Shown here one piece after another: positions 1-7,136 of a DNA stretch of 64,000 nt (its first letter is position 1; each line of letters begins with the position of its first letter). The notes beneath the pieces are model-generated. The model was given only the letters and a program-made list of their open reading frames with translations. It was not told the DNA's origin and ran no database searches. The translations under genes were made by a program, and so were the position numbers. The stretch covers positions 868,001-932,000 of the forward strand of contig NZ_JAERRH010000001.1 of the NCBI RefSeq assembly GCF_016741855.1, written 5' to 3'. The stretch comes from Streptomyces musisoli (GTDB lineage Bacteria; Actinomycetota; Actinomycetes; Streptomycetales; Streptomycetaceae).

Positions 1-1284
1 CTCGTCTACGACCGGCTGCGGCGCACCCGGGGGCCCGACGGGGCGCGGCTCTACGCCCGTTCGCAGACGGAGGCGGTCGAGCACGCGGCGGCGCTGGTGG
101 CGGAGCTGGGCATCGACTGCGAGTGGGAGACCAGGGACGCGTACACCTACGTCCGGGACCGGGACCGGGCCGAGGAGGTGCGGGCCGAGGCGGAGGCCGC
201 GCGGGAGGCGGGCCTGCCGGCGGTGTTCACCACGAACACGGGGCTGCCGTTCCCGGTGGCGGGCGCGGTCCGGGTGACCGGACAGGCGCAGTTCCACCCG
301 GTCAAGTACCTGCGGGCGATCACCGCAGATCTGATCGCGCGCGGCGGCCAGGTGTACGAGGGCACGCGGGTCACCGGTCTGGCGGAGGCCGAGCCGTGCC
401 GGCTGACGACCGATGCCGGCGCCACGGTGACCGCCCGGGACGTCGTCCTGGCCACCCACTACCCGGTGTTCGACCGGGCCCTGCTGTTCGCCCGGCTCTC
501 CCCGCGCCGGGAACTCGTGGTCGCGGGACCGCTGGGCGACGGCCCGGACCCGCACGGCATGTACATCACCCCCGACGAGAACACCCGCTCGGTGCGCACC
601 GCGCCCTACGGCGAGGACGGACAGCGGCTGCTCGTGGTCACCGGGGAGCACTTCACGCCGGGCACCGGCGATCCGCGGGCCGGTTTCGACCGGCTCGCCG
701 CCTGGGCCGAGGTGCACTTCCCCGGCGTGACGCTGGACCATGCCTGGGCCACCCAGGACAACGAGTCCACCGACACCGTCCCGCTGATCGGCCCGTTCCA
801 CGTCGGTGCCCGGCACACCTATGTCGCCACCGGCTTCGGCGGCTGGGGCCTGAGCGGCGGCATCATGGCCGGGCGGCTGCTGACGGCGCTGATCACCGGC
901 GGGGACTGCCCCTGGCGCGAGCTGTACGACCCGCGCCGGCTGAAGTCGGTGGTGCGCGAGGCGCCGTCGCTGCTGAAGACGCAGGCGGAGGTGGCCCGGC
1001 ACTTCGTCGGCGACCGGCTGAGGACACCGGCCTCCGTGGACGACCTGGCGCCCGGTGACGGAGCGCTGGTCCGGTCCGGCGGCGACCGGCTAGCCGTGCA
1101 CCGCGACGACGAGGGCGCCCTGCACGCCGTGTCCGCCCGCTGCACCCATCTCGGCTGCCTGGTCTCCTTCAACCGCGCCGAACGCGCCTGGGAGTGCCCC
1201 TGCCACGGCTCGCGCTTCGCCGTCGACGGCACGGTGCTCCAGGGGCCGGCGGTCAAGCCACTGGAACGACACGACCTCGACTGA
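1..1284 (+). CDS. FAD-dependent oxidoreductase with C-terminal Rieske domain (5' end outside window)
   Basis: The reading frame is open from the first base, so the N-terminus with the FAD-binding Rossmann motif lies upstream of the window. The visible part resembles the D-amino-acid-oxidase (DAO) fold: a conserved ATGFGGWGLSGG segment near nt 826-861 is typical of the C-terminal FAD contact. The last ~70 residues form a Rieske [2Fe-2S] domain, with CTHLGC at nt 1141-1158 and CPCHGS at nt 1195-1212 supplying the two Cys/His pairs. The domain order DAO-Rieske is known in actinobacterial oxidoreductases; the substrate is not known. The stop codon is the first base of a 16-bp tandem repeat. I infer a cytoplasmic amine or amino acid oxidoreductase, with the Rieske cluster passing electrons to or from the flavin. 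Confidence 0.85.
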   Translation, partial: LVYDRLRRTRGPDGARLYARSQTEAVEHAAALVAELGIDCEWETRDAYTYVRDRDRAEEVRAEAEAAREAGLPAVFTTNTGLPFPVAGAVRVTGQAQFHPVKYLRAITADLIARGGQVYEGTRVTGLAEAEPCRLTTDAGATVTARDVVLATHYPVFDRALLFARLSPRRELVVAGPLGDGPDPHGMYITPDENTRSVRTAPYGEDGQRLLVVTGEHFTPGTGDPRAGFDRLAAWAEVHFPGVTLDHAWATQDNESTDTVPLIGPFHVGARHTYVATGFGGWGLSGGIMAGRLLTALITGGDCPWRELYDPRRLKSVVREAPSLLKTQAEVARHFVGDRLRTPASVDDLAPGDGALVRSGGDRLAVHRDDEGALHAVSARCTHLGCLVSFNRAERAWECPCHGSRFAVDGTVLQGPAVKPLERHDLD

Positions 1285-1329
1285 CCGAGCCGACGAGTGA
1301 CCGAGCCGGCGAGTGACCGAGCCGGCGAG
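1282..1329 (+). repeat. 3 x 16-bp tandem repeat starting at a stop codon
   Basis: The unit TGACCGAGCCGACGAG begins with the TGA stop of the oxidoreductase gene and is repeated at 1298 and 1314 with one substitution. Degenerate fragments of the unit (gtgaccgagg, ggccgagg) continue downstream. Confidence 0.85.
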
Positions 1330-1692
1330 CGGGGTGCGGCACGGAGCCGGTGACCGAGGGAGCGGCACGGACCCGGTGGCCGAGGACCCGGTGGCCGAGG
1401 AACGGCACGGACCCGGCGGCCGAGGGTCGGGCAAGCCGAGCGGGCGCGTGCGGGCGAGCGGGCTCGGGGCGGGCGAGCGGGCTCGGGGCGTGCGGGCAGG
1501 CGGACGACCGGGGTGCACGGGTGGGCGGACTGGGGGGACGGGCGAGCGGGCTCGGGTGACCGAGGAGCGGAGTGGACCCCGGGTCAGAGGACCGGCGTGG
1601 GGTTCGGGCGGCCGGGTGGTGGCCGCCCGCCGCGCGGGTGACCGCACCGCCGCGCCATGAACCATATCGCCGTATAAGCACACTTTTCGTCC
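1330..1692. other. Non-coding spacer of low-complexity G-rich sequence
   Basis: This stretch has no supportable gene. It is made of degenerate short repeats such as cggtggccgagg and gggcgagcgggctcggg, with frequent GAGCGGGC words. The open frames on either strand are low-complexity Arg/Gly/Pro readings. The last 40 bp turn AT-richer and hold the promoter of the next gene. Confidence 0.6.
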
Positions 1693-1704
1693 TACGTTCG
1701 CACG

Positions 1705-2559
1705 ATGATCCCAGTAGCACGCCGCATCACCGCCGTCGGCGCCGTCTGCGCCCTGGGCGCGGCCCTCGCCGCCTGCGGGACCTCCGGCCCCGCCCGTCAG
1801 GCCCCGGCCAGGTCCACCGTGTCCGTCTCGCCGTCCCCCGCGCGTCCGCCCGTGCTGGCGCCGGGCCCCGGCGGCCTGACCCCGGTCTTCGAACACGGCC
1901 CGCGCACCCGGGGCAAGACGGTCGCGTTCACGTTCGACGCCGACATGACCGCCGACCAGGGGCCCCGCGCGGCCGCCGGCGAGCACTTCGACAACCCGGG
2001 CCTGATCGCCGCCCTGCGCGCGCTGAAGGTGCCGGCGACCGTGTTCATGACCGGCAGGTGGGCCGAGCAGTACCCCGCCGAGGCCCGCGACCTGGGCCAC
2101 GACCCGCAGTTCGAGGTGGCCAACCACTCCTGGAGCCACTACGCGTTCACCGCCGACTGCTACGGCCTGCCGACGGTCGACGCCGACGGGATGAGGGCGG
2201 ACGTACAGCGGGCGTACACCTCCCTCCGCGCGGCCGGCGTGCCGCACGCGATGCCGTACTTCCGCTTCCCCGGCGGCTGTTACGACCAGCGGTCGCTGCG
2301 CCGGCTCAGTGGGCTCGGGGTGACGGCGGTGCAGTGGGACGTGGTGAGCGGTGACGCGTTCGCCACGGACGCCGACGCGGTGGTCAAGCAGGTGCTCGAC
2401 GGGGTGAAACCGGGCTCGGTGGTCGTCCTGCACTGCACCCGCAGCGCCGCCCCGACGACCGAGCGGGTCGTCCGCACGGTCGTACCGGAGCTGCGCAAGC
2501 GGGGCTACCGGTTCGTGAAGGTCTCCGAGCTGATCGACCAGGCCGACGGGCAGCGGTGA
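1705..2559 (+). CDS. Polysaccharide-deacetylase-family (NodB fold) lipoprotein
   Basis: The 284-residue protein has a lipoprotein signal (twin Arg at 6-7, hydrophobic run, lipobox L21-A-A-C24) and then a NodB-homology domain. Visible motifs are FTFDADMT (75-82) for motif 1, NHSWSH (140-145) with the metal-binding H-S-x-x-H pattern, RFPGG (187-191) and a late VVVLHC. Motif 1 is unusual: the usual TFDDG is FDAD here, so one of the two aspartates is shifted. The likely role is N- or O-deacetylation of a cell-wall or extracellular glycan outside the membrane, but activity is uncertain because of motif 1. There is no Shine-Dalgarno. A TACGTT box at 1693-1698 lies six bases before the ATG, which suggests a leaderless mRNA. 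The stop codon context is duplicated downstream. Confidence 0.8.
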   Translation: MIPVARRITAVGAVCALGAALAACGTSGPARQAPARSTVSVSPSPARPPVLAPGPGGLTPVFEHGPRTRGKTVAFTFDADMTADQGPRAAAGEHFDNPGLIAALRALKVPATVFMTGRWAEQYPAEARDLGHDPQFEVANHSWSHYAFTADCYGLPTVDADGMRADVQRAYTSLRAAGVPHAMPYFRFPGGCYDQRSLRRLSGLGVTAVQWDVVSGDAFATDADAVVKQVLDGVKPGSVVVLHCTRSAAPTTERVVRTVVPELRKRGYRFVKVSELIDQADGQR

Positions 2560-2706
2560 TCCGGCGGGGCCGTCCGAGCCTGAATCGCCTCAAGCCGACG
2601 GCCCGGGCCGAGGGAGAGCGGTGATCCGACGGGGCCGTCCGAGCAGATCGGCCAACACCGACGGCCCGGGCCGACGGGCAGCGGTGATCCGGCGGGACCG
2701 TCCTAC
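2542..2706 (+). repeat. 3 copies of a ~64-bp stop-codon-containing tandem repeat
   Basis: The word gcggtgatccg, which contains the TGA stop of the deacetylase gene, occurs at 2553, 2618 and 2681 (periods 65 and 63). Flanking words gacggcccgggccga and ggggccgtccgagc are repeated with it. The third copy forms the 5' flank of the next gene, so that gene's promoter region is built from the duplicated 3' end of the upstream gene. Confidence 0.85.
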
Positions 2707-2715
2707 CCTGAAGGC

Positions 2716-2898
2716 ATGAGCGACGAGGACTACTGCACGATCGTCGACGCGGTGAAGCCTGCGAAGGCCGATGGCCCGCCGTACGCGGAGTGCGTGCTGT
2801 GCCGGGAGCCGACGGAGTACCCGGAGTCGTACAAGGGCATCACGCTGTGCCCCCGGTGCGAGTGGCAGGAGGCCCAGCGCACCGCGTGCTCCGGATGA
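2716..2898 (+). CDS. Small conserved CxxC protein (60 aa)
   Basis: This encodes a 60-residue acidic protein with two CxxC knuckles, CVLC (about 27-30) and CPRC (about 45-48), plus a lone Cys at 7 and near the C-terminus. The spacing fits a small zinc ribbon. Such short zinc-ribbon-like proteins are common in Streptomyces, without known function. There is no Shine-Dalgarno; a TACCCT box six bases before the ATG suggests a leaderless start. The TGA stop is the seed of a tandem repeat. It converges with the ABC permease gene on the other strand. The function is not known. Confidence 0.65.
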   Translation: MSDEDYCTIVDAVKPAKADGPPYAECVLCREPTEYPESYKGITLCPRCEWQEAQRTACSG

Positions 2899-3001
2899 CC
2901 TCCAGCCCACCCGTGCTCCGGACGACCTCCAGCCCACCCGTGCTCCGGACGACCTCCAGCCCACCGTGCTCCGGATGACCTCCAGCCCACCGCGTGCTCC
3001 G
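2884..3001 (+). repeat. ~4.4 x 26-28-bp tandem repeat at a stop codon
   Basis: The unit gtgctccggatgacctccag plus cccaccc is repeated from the last codons of the 60-aa gene to just past the stop of the convergent permease gene. Only the first and fourth units keep TGA; others read gacgac. The units vary by 1-2 bp in length. Confidence 0.9.
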
Positions 3002-3008
3002 GTTGACT

Positions 3009-3680
3009 TCATGGGGACCGGCGGCCGCTGAGCCGGGCCGCCGCGGCGAAGGCGGCGGTCGTGAGCAGGGCCGCGCCGACGAGCGGCAGCAGTTCCACGG
3101 GCGGCCGGCCGGTCCGCGAGCCGGTTACCAGGCCGTCGACCGCGGCCTGCGCCGGGGAACCGGCCAGCACCAGCGCGAACAGCGTGCCCAGCAGCATCGC
3201 GGGCACCGCCCGGCCGGTCGAGCGCAGCACCGGGTGGCTGGTGAGCGCGCCGACGGCCGTGCCGAGCAGCGCGCAGGCCAGGGCGGCCGGCAGTCCGGCC
3301 GCGGCGGCCCGGAGCGGGGCGACGTGGACCCGGTGACCGTTGCTCGCCGGGGCGCTGACGATCGTCACCACCACGGTGGCCACCACGCCGAGCAGGACGG
3401 CGGCGAGCAGGGCGGTCAGCAGGCAGGCGAGGTGCGCCCGGGCGGGCCCCCGCGCGGCGGCGACGCACGCACGGGCCGCGGGCGGCTCGCCGGTGACACA
3501 GATCCGGACCAGCCAGGCGGCCACCGGCAGCAGGGCGGCGACGGTGTAGCCGAGCGAGTTCAGCACCGGCTGGCCGCTCTGCACCCCGACCCCCAGGAAC
3601 ACGACGTACAGGATCACCGGCGGCAGCCAGCGCTGGGAGCGCAGAAGCAGGTCGGCCTGGTAGCGCACGAGGGGGGTCAT
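3009..3680 (-). CDS. ABC transporter permease, ABC-2-like
   Basis: This 223-residue protein is largely hydrophobic, with about six predicted membrane segments (for example around residues 18-38, 45-60, 85-108, 130-150, 160-180 and 195-215). It would be the membrane half of an exporter driven by the ATPase encoded just upstream on the same strand. I chose the ATG at 3680 because it forms an ATGA overlap with the preceding mini-ORF; longer in-frame extension to 3845 only reads through duplicated ATPase sequence. The expected arrangement is ATPase stop directly overlapping permease start, but here two 122-bp duplicate units separate them. The substrate cannot be predicted. The family call rests on hydrophobicity and context rather than on a motif. 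Confidence 0.7.
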   Translation of the reverse strand: MTPLVRYQADLLLRSQRWLPPVILYVVFLGVGVQSGQPVLNSLGYTVAALLPVAAWLVRICVTGEPPAARACVAAARGPARAHLACLLTALLAAVLLGVVATVVVTIVSAPASNGHRVHVAPLRAAAAGLPAALACALLGTAVGALTSHPVLRSTGRAVPAMLLGTLFALVLAGSPAQAAVDGLVTGSRTGRPPVELLPLVGAALLTTAAFAAAARLSGRRSP

Positions 3681-3799
3681 GGGCGGCTTCCGGAGTCGGG
3701 GGGTACGGCGGCGGGTTCGACACGCTCCACGTGCCACGGCGGCCGGGCCGCGAGCAGGGCGCGCAACAGGACGTCGGAGTGGGAGGCGGGCACGGTCAT
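3677..3799 (-). CDS. 40-codon mini-ORF: duplicated ATPase C-terminus, copy 2
   Basis: This open frame (ATG at 3799, TGA overlapping the permease ATG) encodes MTVPASHSDVLLRALL... and ends ...DSGSRP. It matches the last 40 residues of the ATPase upstream. It is one unit of a 122-bp tandem triplication. Its start overlaps the stop of the preceding mini-ORF by ATGA, and its stop overlaps the permease start by ATGA, so ribosomes could pass through it by termination-reinitiation. Its ending probably is the ancestral C-terminus of the ATPase. Whether a stable peptide is made is unknown; it may be a by-product of the duplication. Confidence 0.4.
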   Translation of the reverse strand: MTVPASHSDVLLRALLAARPPWHVERVEPAAVPPDSGSRP

Positions 3800-3921
3800 G
3801 CGCGGCTACCAGGGTCGGAGGAAGCGGCGGCGCCCGGTTCGACACGCTCCACGTGCCACGGCGGCCGGGCCGCGAGCAGGGCGCGCAACAGGACGTCGGA
3901 GTGGGAGGCGGGCACGGTCAT
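3796..3921 (-). CDS. 41-codon mini-ORF: duplicated ATPase C-terminus, copy 1
   Basis: The ATG at 3921 overlaps the ATPase TGA by ATGA, and the TGA at 3796 overlaps the ATG of the next mini-ORF in the same way. The product MTVPASHSDVLLRALL... ending ...DPGSRA is nearly identical to the ATPase C-terminus (the ATPase has Q where both copies have E after HVERV). There is no clear Shine-Dalgarno, so translation would depend on coupling. It may be functionless, but the repeated preservation of start, frame and stop is striking. Confidence 0.4.
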   Translation of the reverse strand: MTVPASHSDVLLRALLAARPPWHVERVEPGAAASSDPGSRA

Positions 3922-4793
3922 GCGCGGCTACCAGGGTCGGAGGAAGCGGCGGCGCCCGGTTGGACACGCTCCACGTGCCACGGCGGCCGGGCCGCGAGCA
4001 GGGCGCGCAACAGGACGTCGGAGTGGGAGGCGGGGACGGTGAGGCGGTGGTTGCCGGTGGTGGTCTCCTCGGTGGAGAGGGCGATCCGTACCGCCTCGGG
4101 TGGCAGCGGCACGCCCGACGGTCCCCGCACGGCGACGACGGTGACCGGTCCGGCCGCCGGACTCCCGCTGTCCGTGCGCCGCCTCAGGCCGCCGTCGTGC
4201 ACGGTGTACGTCGCGTCCGGCACCCCGGCGAGCCGGCGCGGGTCGTGGTCCACGAAGACTACCGCTCCCCCGGCCGCCGTCCGCTCGGCCACCGCCCGCT
4301 CCAGCTCGTCCCGCGCCGCCGCGTCGAGCCCGGTCCACGCCTCGTCCAGCACCAGCAGTTCGGGGTCGCCGAGCAGGGCCTGGGCGACGGCGACCTTCTG
4401 GCTGCTGCCCTTGGACAGCCGTGTCATCGGCGTCCCGGCGTACGCGCCCGCGCCGAACCGCTCCAGCCAATCGGCCGCACGGCGGGCGGCGTCGGCGCGG
4501 GACAGGCCGTGCACGGTTCCGAGGTGGGTCAGGTAGCCGACGGCGGTGAAGGGGAGGGCGGACGGAAACCGCTCCGGCACGTACGCCGTGCGCGGCCGCC
4601 CGGTGATCCGGCCCTCGGTGGGCGCGTCGAGCCGGGCGAGCAGCCGGAGCAGGGTGGACTTCCCGGTGCCGTTGGCCCCTTCTATCCGGGTGAGGGTGCC
4701 GGGGGCGACGGCGAGGTCGACGCCGCGCAGCACCCAGGGGCCGCGGATGCCGTAGCGGCGACCGACGGCGGTCAGGCGCAGGTCACGGTGCAT
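3918..4793 (-). CDS. ABC transporter ATP-binding protein
   Basis: This 291-residue ATPase has Walker A GANGTGKS (39-46), a divergent signature loop RLSKGSSQK in place of LSGGQ, Walker B LLVLDEAWTGLD and an H-loop VVFVDHD. It pairs with the permease downstream to form an exporter at the inner face of the membrane. I set the start at the ATG at 4793 (MHRDLRL), which directly precedes the first conserved strand. An in-frame GTG-rich extension up to 4874 reads only the upstream 27-bp repeat as VNPDPRP units and is probably not translated, though it cannot be excluded because no Shine-Dalgarno marks the ATG. The C-terminal 40 codons have been duplicated twice downstream. Confidence 0.85.
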   Translation of the reverse strand: MHRDLRLTAVGRRYGIRGPWVLRGVDLAVAPGTLTRIEGANGTGKSTLLRLLARLDAPTEGRITGRPRTAYVPERFPSALPFTAVGYLTHLGTVHGLSRADAARRAADWLERFGAGAYAGTPMTRLSKGSSQKVAVAQALLGDPELLVLDEAWTGLDAAARDELERAVAERTAAGGAVVFVDHDPRRLAGVPDATYTVHDGGLRRRTDSGSPAAGPVTVVAVRGPSGVPLPPEAVRIALSTEETTTGNHRLTVPASHSDVLLRALLAARPPWHVERVQPGAAASSDPGSRA

Positions 4794-5045
4794 GGGGTTC
4801 GGACGCGGGTCTGGGTTCACGGGGGTCGGACGCGGGTCTGGGTTCACGGGCCTCGGACTCGGATCAGGGTTCACGGGTGTAGGACGTGAATCTGGGGTTC
4901 ACGGGCCCCGGACGGGGATCTGGGTCCACGGGCCCCGGACTCGGATCAGGGTTCACGGGGCCCCGGACTCGGATCAGGGTCCGCGGGCCTCGGACTCGGA
5001 TCTGGGTTCACGGGGCCCCGGACGCCAATCAGGGTCACGGGGGGC
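4794..5045 (-). repeat. ~9 x 26-29-bp minisatellite upstream of the ABC ATPase
   Basis: Units such as cggactcggatcagggttca followed by cggggcc are repeated about nine times between the ATPase start and the DUF6086-like gene. On the minus strand each unit carries GTGAACCC. Three 27-bp units are in frame with the ATPase and would add VNPDPRPTP-like repeats; units of 28 or 29 bp then break the frame. Copies are contiguous, so this is not a CRISPR array. I see nothing else in the 302-bp gap. Confidence 0.9.
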
Positions 5046-5095
5046 ATTCCGGTGCGGTGGGGGCATGGGTGCGGTCCCGTCAGCTGGTCAGCTGG

Positions 5096-5533
5096 TCAGC
5101 GGGCCATGCCGCGGCTGACTTCGGCCGCCCTGGCGCGCAGCGCCGCGGCCCAGGGGCCGCCGTCCCCCGGCCCTGACATCCCGGCCGCCGAAACCTGCAC
5201 GTCCGACAGCGGGCCGTCCGGCACCGCTTCGAGCCGGTCCCAGTCGATGTCGATCCCGGCGCGCTGGGCGAGGGCGACGACGGTGGCGACGAACCCTTCG
5301 GACAGGGCCAGGACGACGGTGTGCCCCGTCCGCCGGTGCCGGGCGAGCAGGGCGTGCACGAAGACCGCGAAGACGGCTGGTTCGATCTTGCACTCGTCGT
5401 TCCGCATCGGCCCGAGGCCGGACGGCAGCTCCAGCTCGGCCTCGAAGACCTCCACCTGCCGCAGGAACAGTCGCGCAGCCCCGTTGGACGGGTTCCAGAG
5501 CGTCTCGTCACCGATCTCGAAATACTGGCTCAT
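5096..5533 (-). CDS. Conserved hypothetical protein, DUF6086-like
   Basis: This encodes a 145-residue soluble protein. The N-terminal MSQYFEIGDETLWNPSNGAA and the internal segment PMRNDECKIE match my memory of the actinobacterial DUF6086 family, which has no assigned function. There are no membrane segments or recognisable catalytic motifs; the C-terminus is rich in Gly, Ala and Arg. The start is well supported: on the minus strand GGGGAGGG lies 3-5 bases before the ATG. The gene is divergent from the PTH-like gene, separated by a 535-bp C-rich tract. Family assignment is from recall only. Confidence 0.65.
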   Translation of the reverse strand: MSQYFEIGDETLWNPSNGAARLFLRQVEVFEAELELPSGLGPMRNDECKIEPAVFAVFVHALLARHRRTGHTVVLALSEGFVATVVALAQRAGIDIDWDRLEAVPDGPLSDVQVSAAGMSGPGDGGPWAAALRARAAEVSRGMAR

Positions 5534-6054
5534 CAGCCCTCCCCTTCAGTGGATCAAGACGGGACGACACAGCCCGCCGGTTCATCGGACGGCGCCGCAA
5601 TTTTTCCCGGCCCGGCCGGCCCCGCCTGGCCCAGCCCCGCCCCACCGCCCTGCCTCGCCCAGCCCCGCCGCCCTGCCTCGCCCAGCTCCGCCATCCTGCC
5701 TCGCCCAGCTCCGCCGCCCTGCCTCGCCCAGCTCCGCCATCCTGCCCCGCCCCGCCCCGCCCCGGCCCGGCCCGCGTGGGATCCCCGTCCCGGCCCGTGC
5801 TGCCTCGCGCAGCCCGGCTCCGCCCCGCCCAGCCCTACCGCCCTGCCTCGCCCAGCTCCGCTCCGCCCCGCCCAACTCCACCCGCCCCGCCCGCGTGGGA
5901 CCCCCGCCTCGGCCCGTCCTGCCTCGCCCAGCCCAGCCCAGCTCCGCCCCGCCTTGCCCAGCCCGGCCGCCCCGCCTCGCCCAGCCCAGATCCGCCCCGC
6001 CCGCGTGCGACCCCTTTCCCGGCCCGCGCGTTGATCGGCCCGGCCGCGGCTTCG
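5534..6054. repeat. C-rich/G-rich minisatellite in a divergent promoter region
   Basis: Between about 5590 and 6050 the plus strand is built of degenerate ~21-22-bp units such as cctgcctcgcccagctccgc. On the minus strand these become runs of GGGCGAGG and GGCGGAGCTGGG, and a core at 5741-5790 with at least five G-tracts of 3-4 bases is a strong G-quadruplex candidate. All long frames through it read as Pro/Ala/Arg-rich low complexity and are not genes. The tract separates two divergent genes. Confidence 0.85.
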
Positions 6055-6068
6055 TAGGCTGGGCTCCC

Positions 6069-6785
6069 GTGAGCCACGTTCCAGCACCCTCCGGTGACAG
6101 TCCCTTCCAGCCCGCGCACGCCCCCCGCGACGAGGCCCCGCAGTTCGTGCTGCCACTCGTCGCCCGGATCGAGCGGGGCGCCCCTCCCGCCCGTACCGAC
6201 GCGCTGGAGACTGCCGCCCGCGCCGTCCTCGTGCTCCTCGGCGACGAGCGCGCGCACGGGGACGGGGAGTGGGCCGAGGCGGTGCGGAACTGGGAGGACG
6301 CACGGATCCGGAAGGTCGTCCGGCGGGCCCGGGGCGCCGAGTGGCGGCGCGCCGAGGCGCTGCCCGGGATCACGGTGACCGGAAAGTCCGCGGAGGTCCG
6401 CGTGTTCCCGCCGATCCCGCTGGACGGCTGGCCCAAGGAGCTGGCCAAGCTACAGGTGTCGGGCACCGAGCTGGACGACCCGGAGCCGCCCGTCGCCGCC
6501 GACCCGGCGCAGCCCGTGCTGTGGCTGAACCCGGACCTGGAGATGTCGGCCGGCAAGGCGATGGCTCAGGCCGGCCACGGCGCCCAGCTGGCCTGGTGGG
6601 CGCTCTCCGAGGCGGAGCGCACCGCCTGGCGGGACGCCGGCTTCGCGCTGTCCGTCCGTACGGCCGGGACCGCCGACTGGGCCCGGCTGACCGGCGGCGG
6701 TCTGCCGCTGGTACGGGACGCCGGCTTCACGGAGATCGCGCCGGGTTCCTGCACGGTGGTCGCCGACCACCCCGCCCTGCGCTGA
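6069..6785 (+). CDS. Peptidyl-tRNA hydrolase 2-like protein
   Basis: The 238-residue protein has a C-terminal PTH2-like domain (residues ~145-238): LWLNPDLEMSAGKAMAQAGH contains the K-x-x-A-Q-x-x-H pattern that forms the active site of Pth2 enzymes, followed by WALSEAE and a terminal GSCTVVA strand. The N-terminal ~140 residues are actinobacterial and of unknown role. Pth2 enzymes cleave peptidyl-tRNA stalled off ribosomes in the cytoplasm. The GTG at 6069 is chosen because everything upstream in frame is low-complexity repeat; TAGGCT eight bases before it suggests a leaderless transcript. The alternative is a Pth2-fold protein with another substrate. The stop-codon context is repeated downstream. 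Confidence 0.75.
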   Translation: MSHVPAPSGDSPFQPAHAPRDEAPQFVLPLVARIERGAPPARTDALETAARAVLVLLGDERAHGDGEWAEAVRNWEDARIRKVVRRARGAEWRRAEALPGITVTGKSAEVRVFPPIPLDGWPKELAKLQVSGTELDDPEPPVAADPAQPVLWLNPDLEMSAGKAMAQAGHGAQLAWWALSEAERTAWRDAGFALSVRTAGTADWARLTGGGLPLVRDAGFTEIAPGSCTVVADHPALR

Positions 6786-6990
6786 CCACCCCGCGACCGT
6801 CCACACCGCGCCGACCACCCGCGATGCCCGAAGAACCGCCCCATGACCACCCGCCCCGCGCTGACCGTCCCGCGACCACCTCGCCCTGCCCTGACCGCTC
6901 GCCCTGCGCTGACCATCCCGCGACCGCCCGCACTGCCCTGACCGCTCGCCCTGCGCTGACCGTCCCGCGACCGCCCGCACTGCGCTGACC
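6776..6990 (+). repeat. Degenerate tandem repeats of a stop-codon context
   Basis: The gene ends gccctgcgctgaccaccccgcgaccg. The words gcgctgaccgtcccgcgaccg and gccctgaccgctcgccctgc are then repeated several times (about 6868-6990) with 21-24 and ~45-bp spacing. Each unit carries the original TGA. No gene is seen in this stretch. Confidence 0.85.
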
Positions 6991-7136
6991 GCCCACGGGC
7001 CGGCCGTGGCCCCACCGCGCGAAGGGCGCCCGGGCGGGGAGGCTTGGGACGTCGGCGCGGCGGGGCGACCGGTACGACAGAAGCCTGCTACCGGAATGCG
7101 GGATTCAGCAGTGTGCTTTTGGCATATTCGGGGGCG
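6991..7136. other. Spacer, nothing recognised
   Basis: This short gap between two repeat tracts is GC-rich at first, then slightly AT-richer (gtgcttttggcatattcg at about 7109-7130). No gene or clear site was seen. Confidence 0.5.

Larger units (their letters stand above)
3677..4036 (-). repeat. 122-bp tandem triplication across an ATPase-permease junction
   Basis: The word cacgctccacgtgccacggc recurs at 3721, 3843 and 3965, exactly 122 bp apart. The unit covers the ATPase 3' end, the ATGA overlap and the bases around the next start. The copy nearest the ATPase lacks the ATG (gaggcggtgg instead of catgcgcgg), so it is the original end of the gene body; the other two are added units. 122 = 126 - 4, that is, a 42-codon ORF minus the 4-base overlap. 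Confidence 0.95.

Noticed and set aside
2590..3723. A 377-codon minus-strand frame over the 60-aa gene and ABC permease
   Set aside because: It is Arg/Pro/Gly-rich, reads the 26-bp repeats as RSSGARVGW units and is out of frame with the hydrophobic permease.
3009..3845. Longer permease start at 3845
   Set aside because: The extra N-terminus reads duplicated ATPase sequence in another frame; the ATGA overlap at 3680 is the natural start.
4794..5045. CRISPR-like array
   Set aside because: The ~27-bp units are directly adjacent, without unique spacers, and no cas genes are nearby.
5052..6785. A 577-codon open frame through the C-rich tract into the PTH2 gene
   Set aside because: The part before 6069 is low-complexity Pro/Ala reading of a minisatellite; only the C-terminal 238 residues show protein-like sequence.
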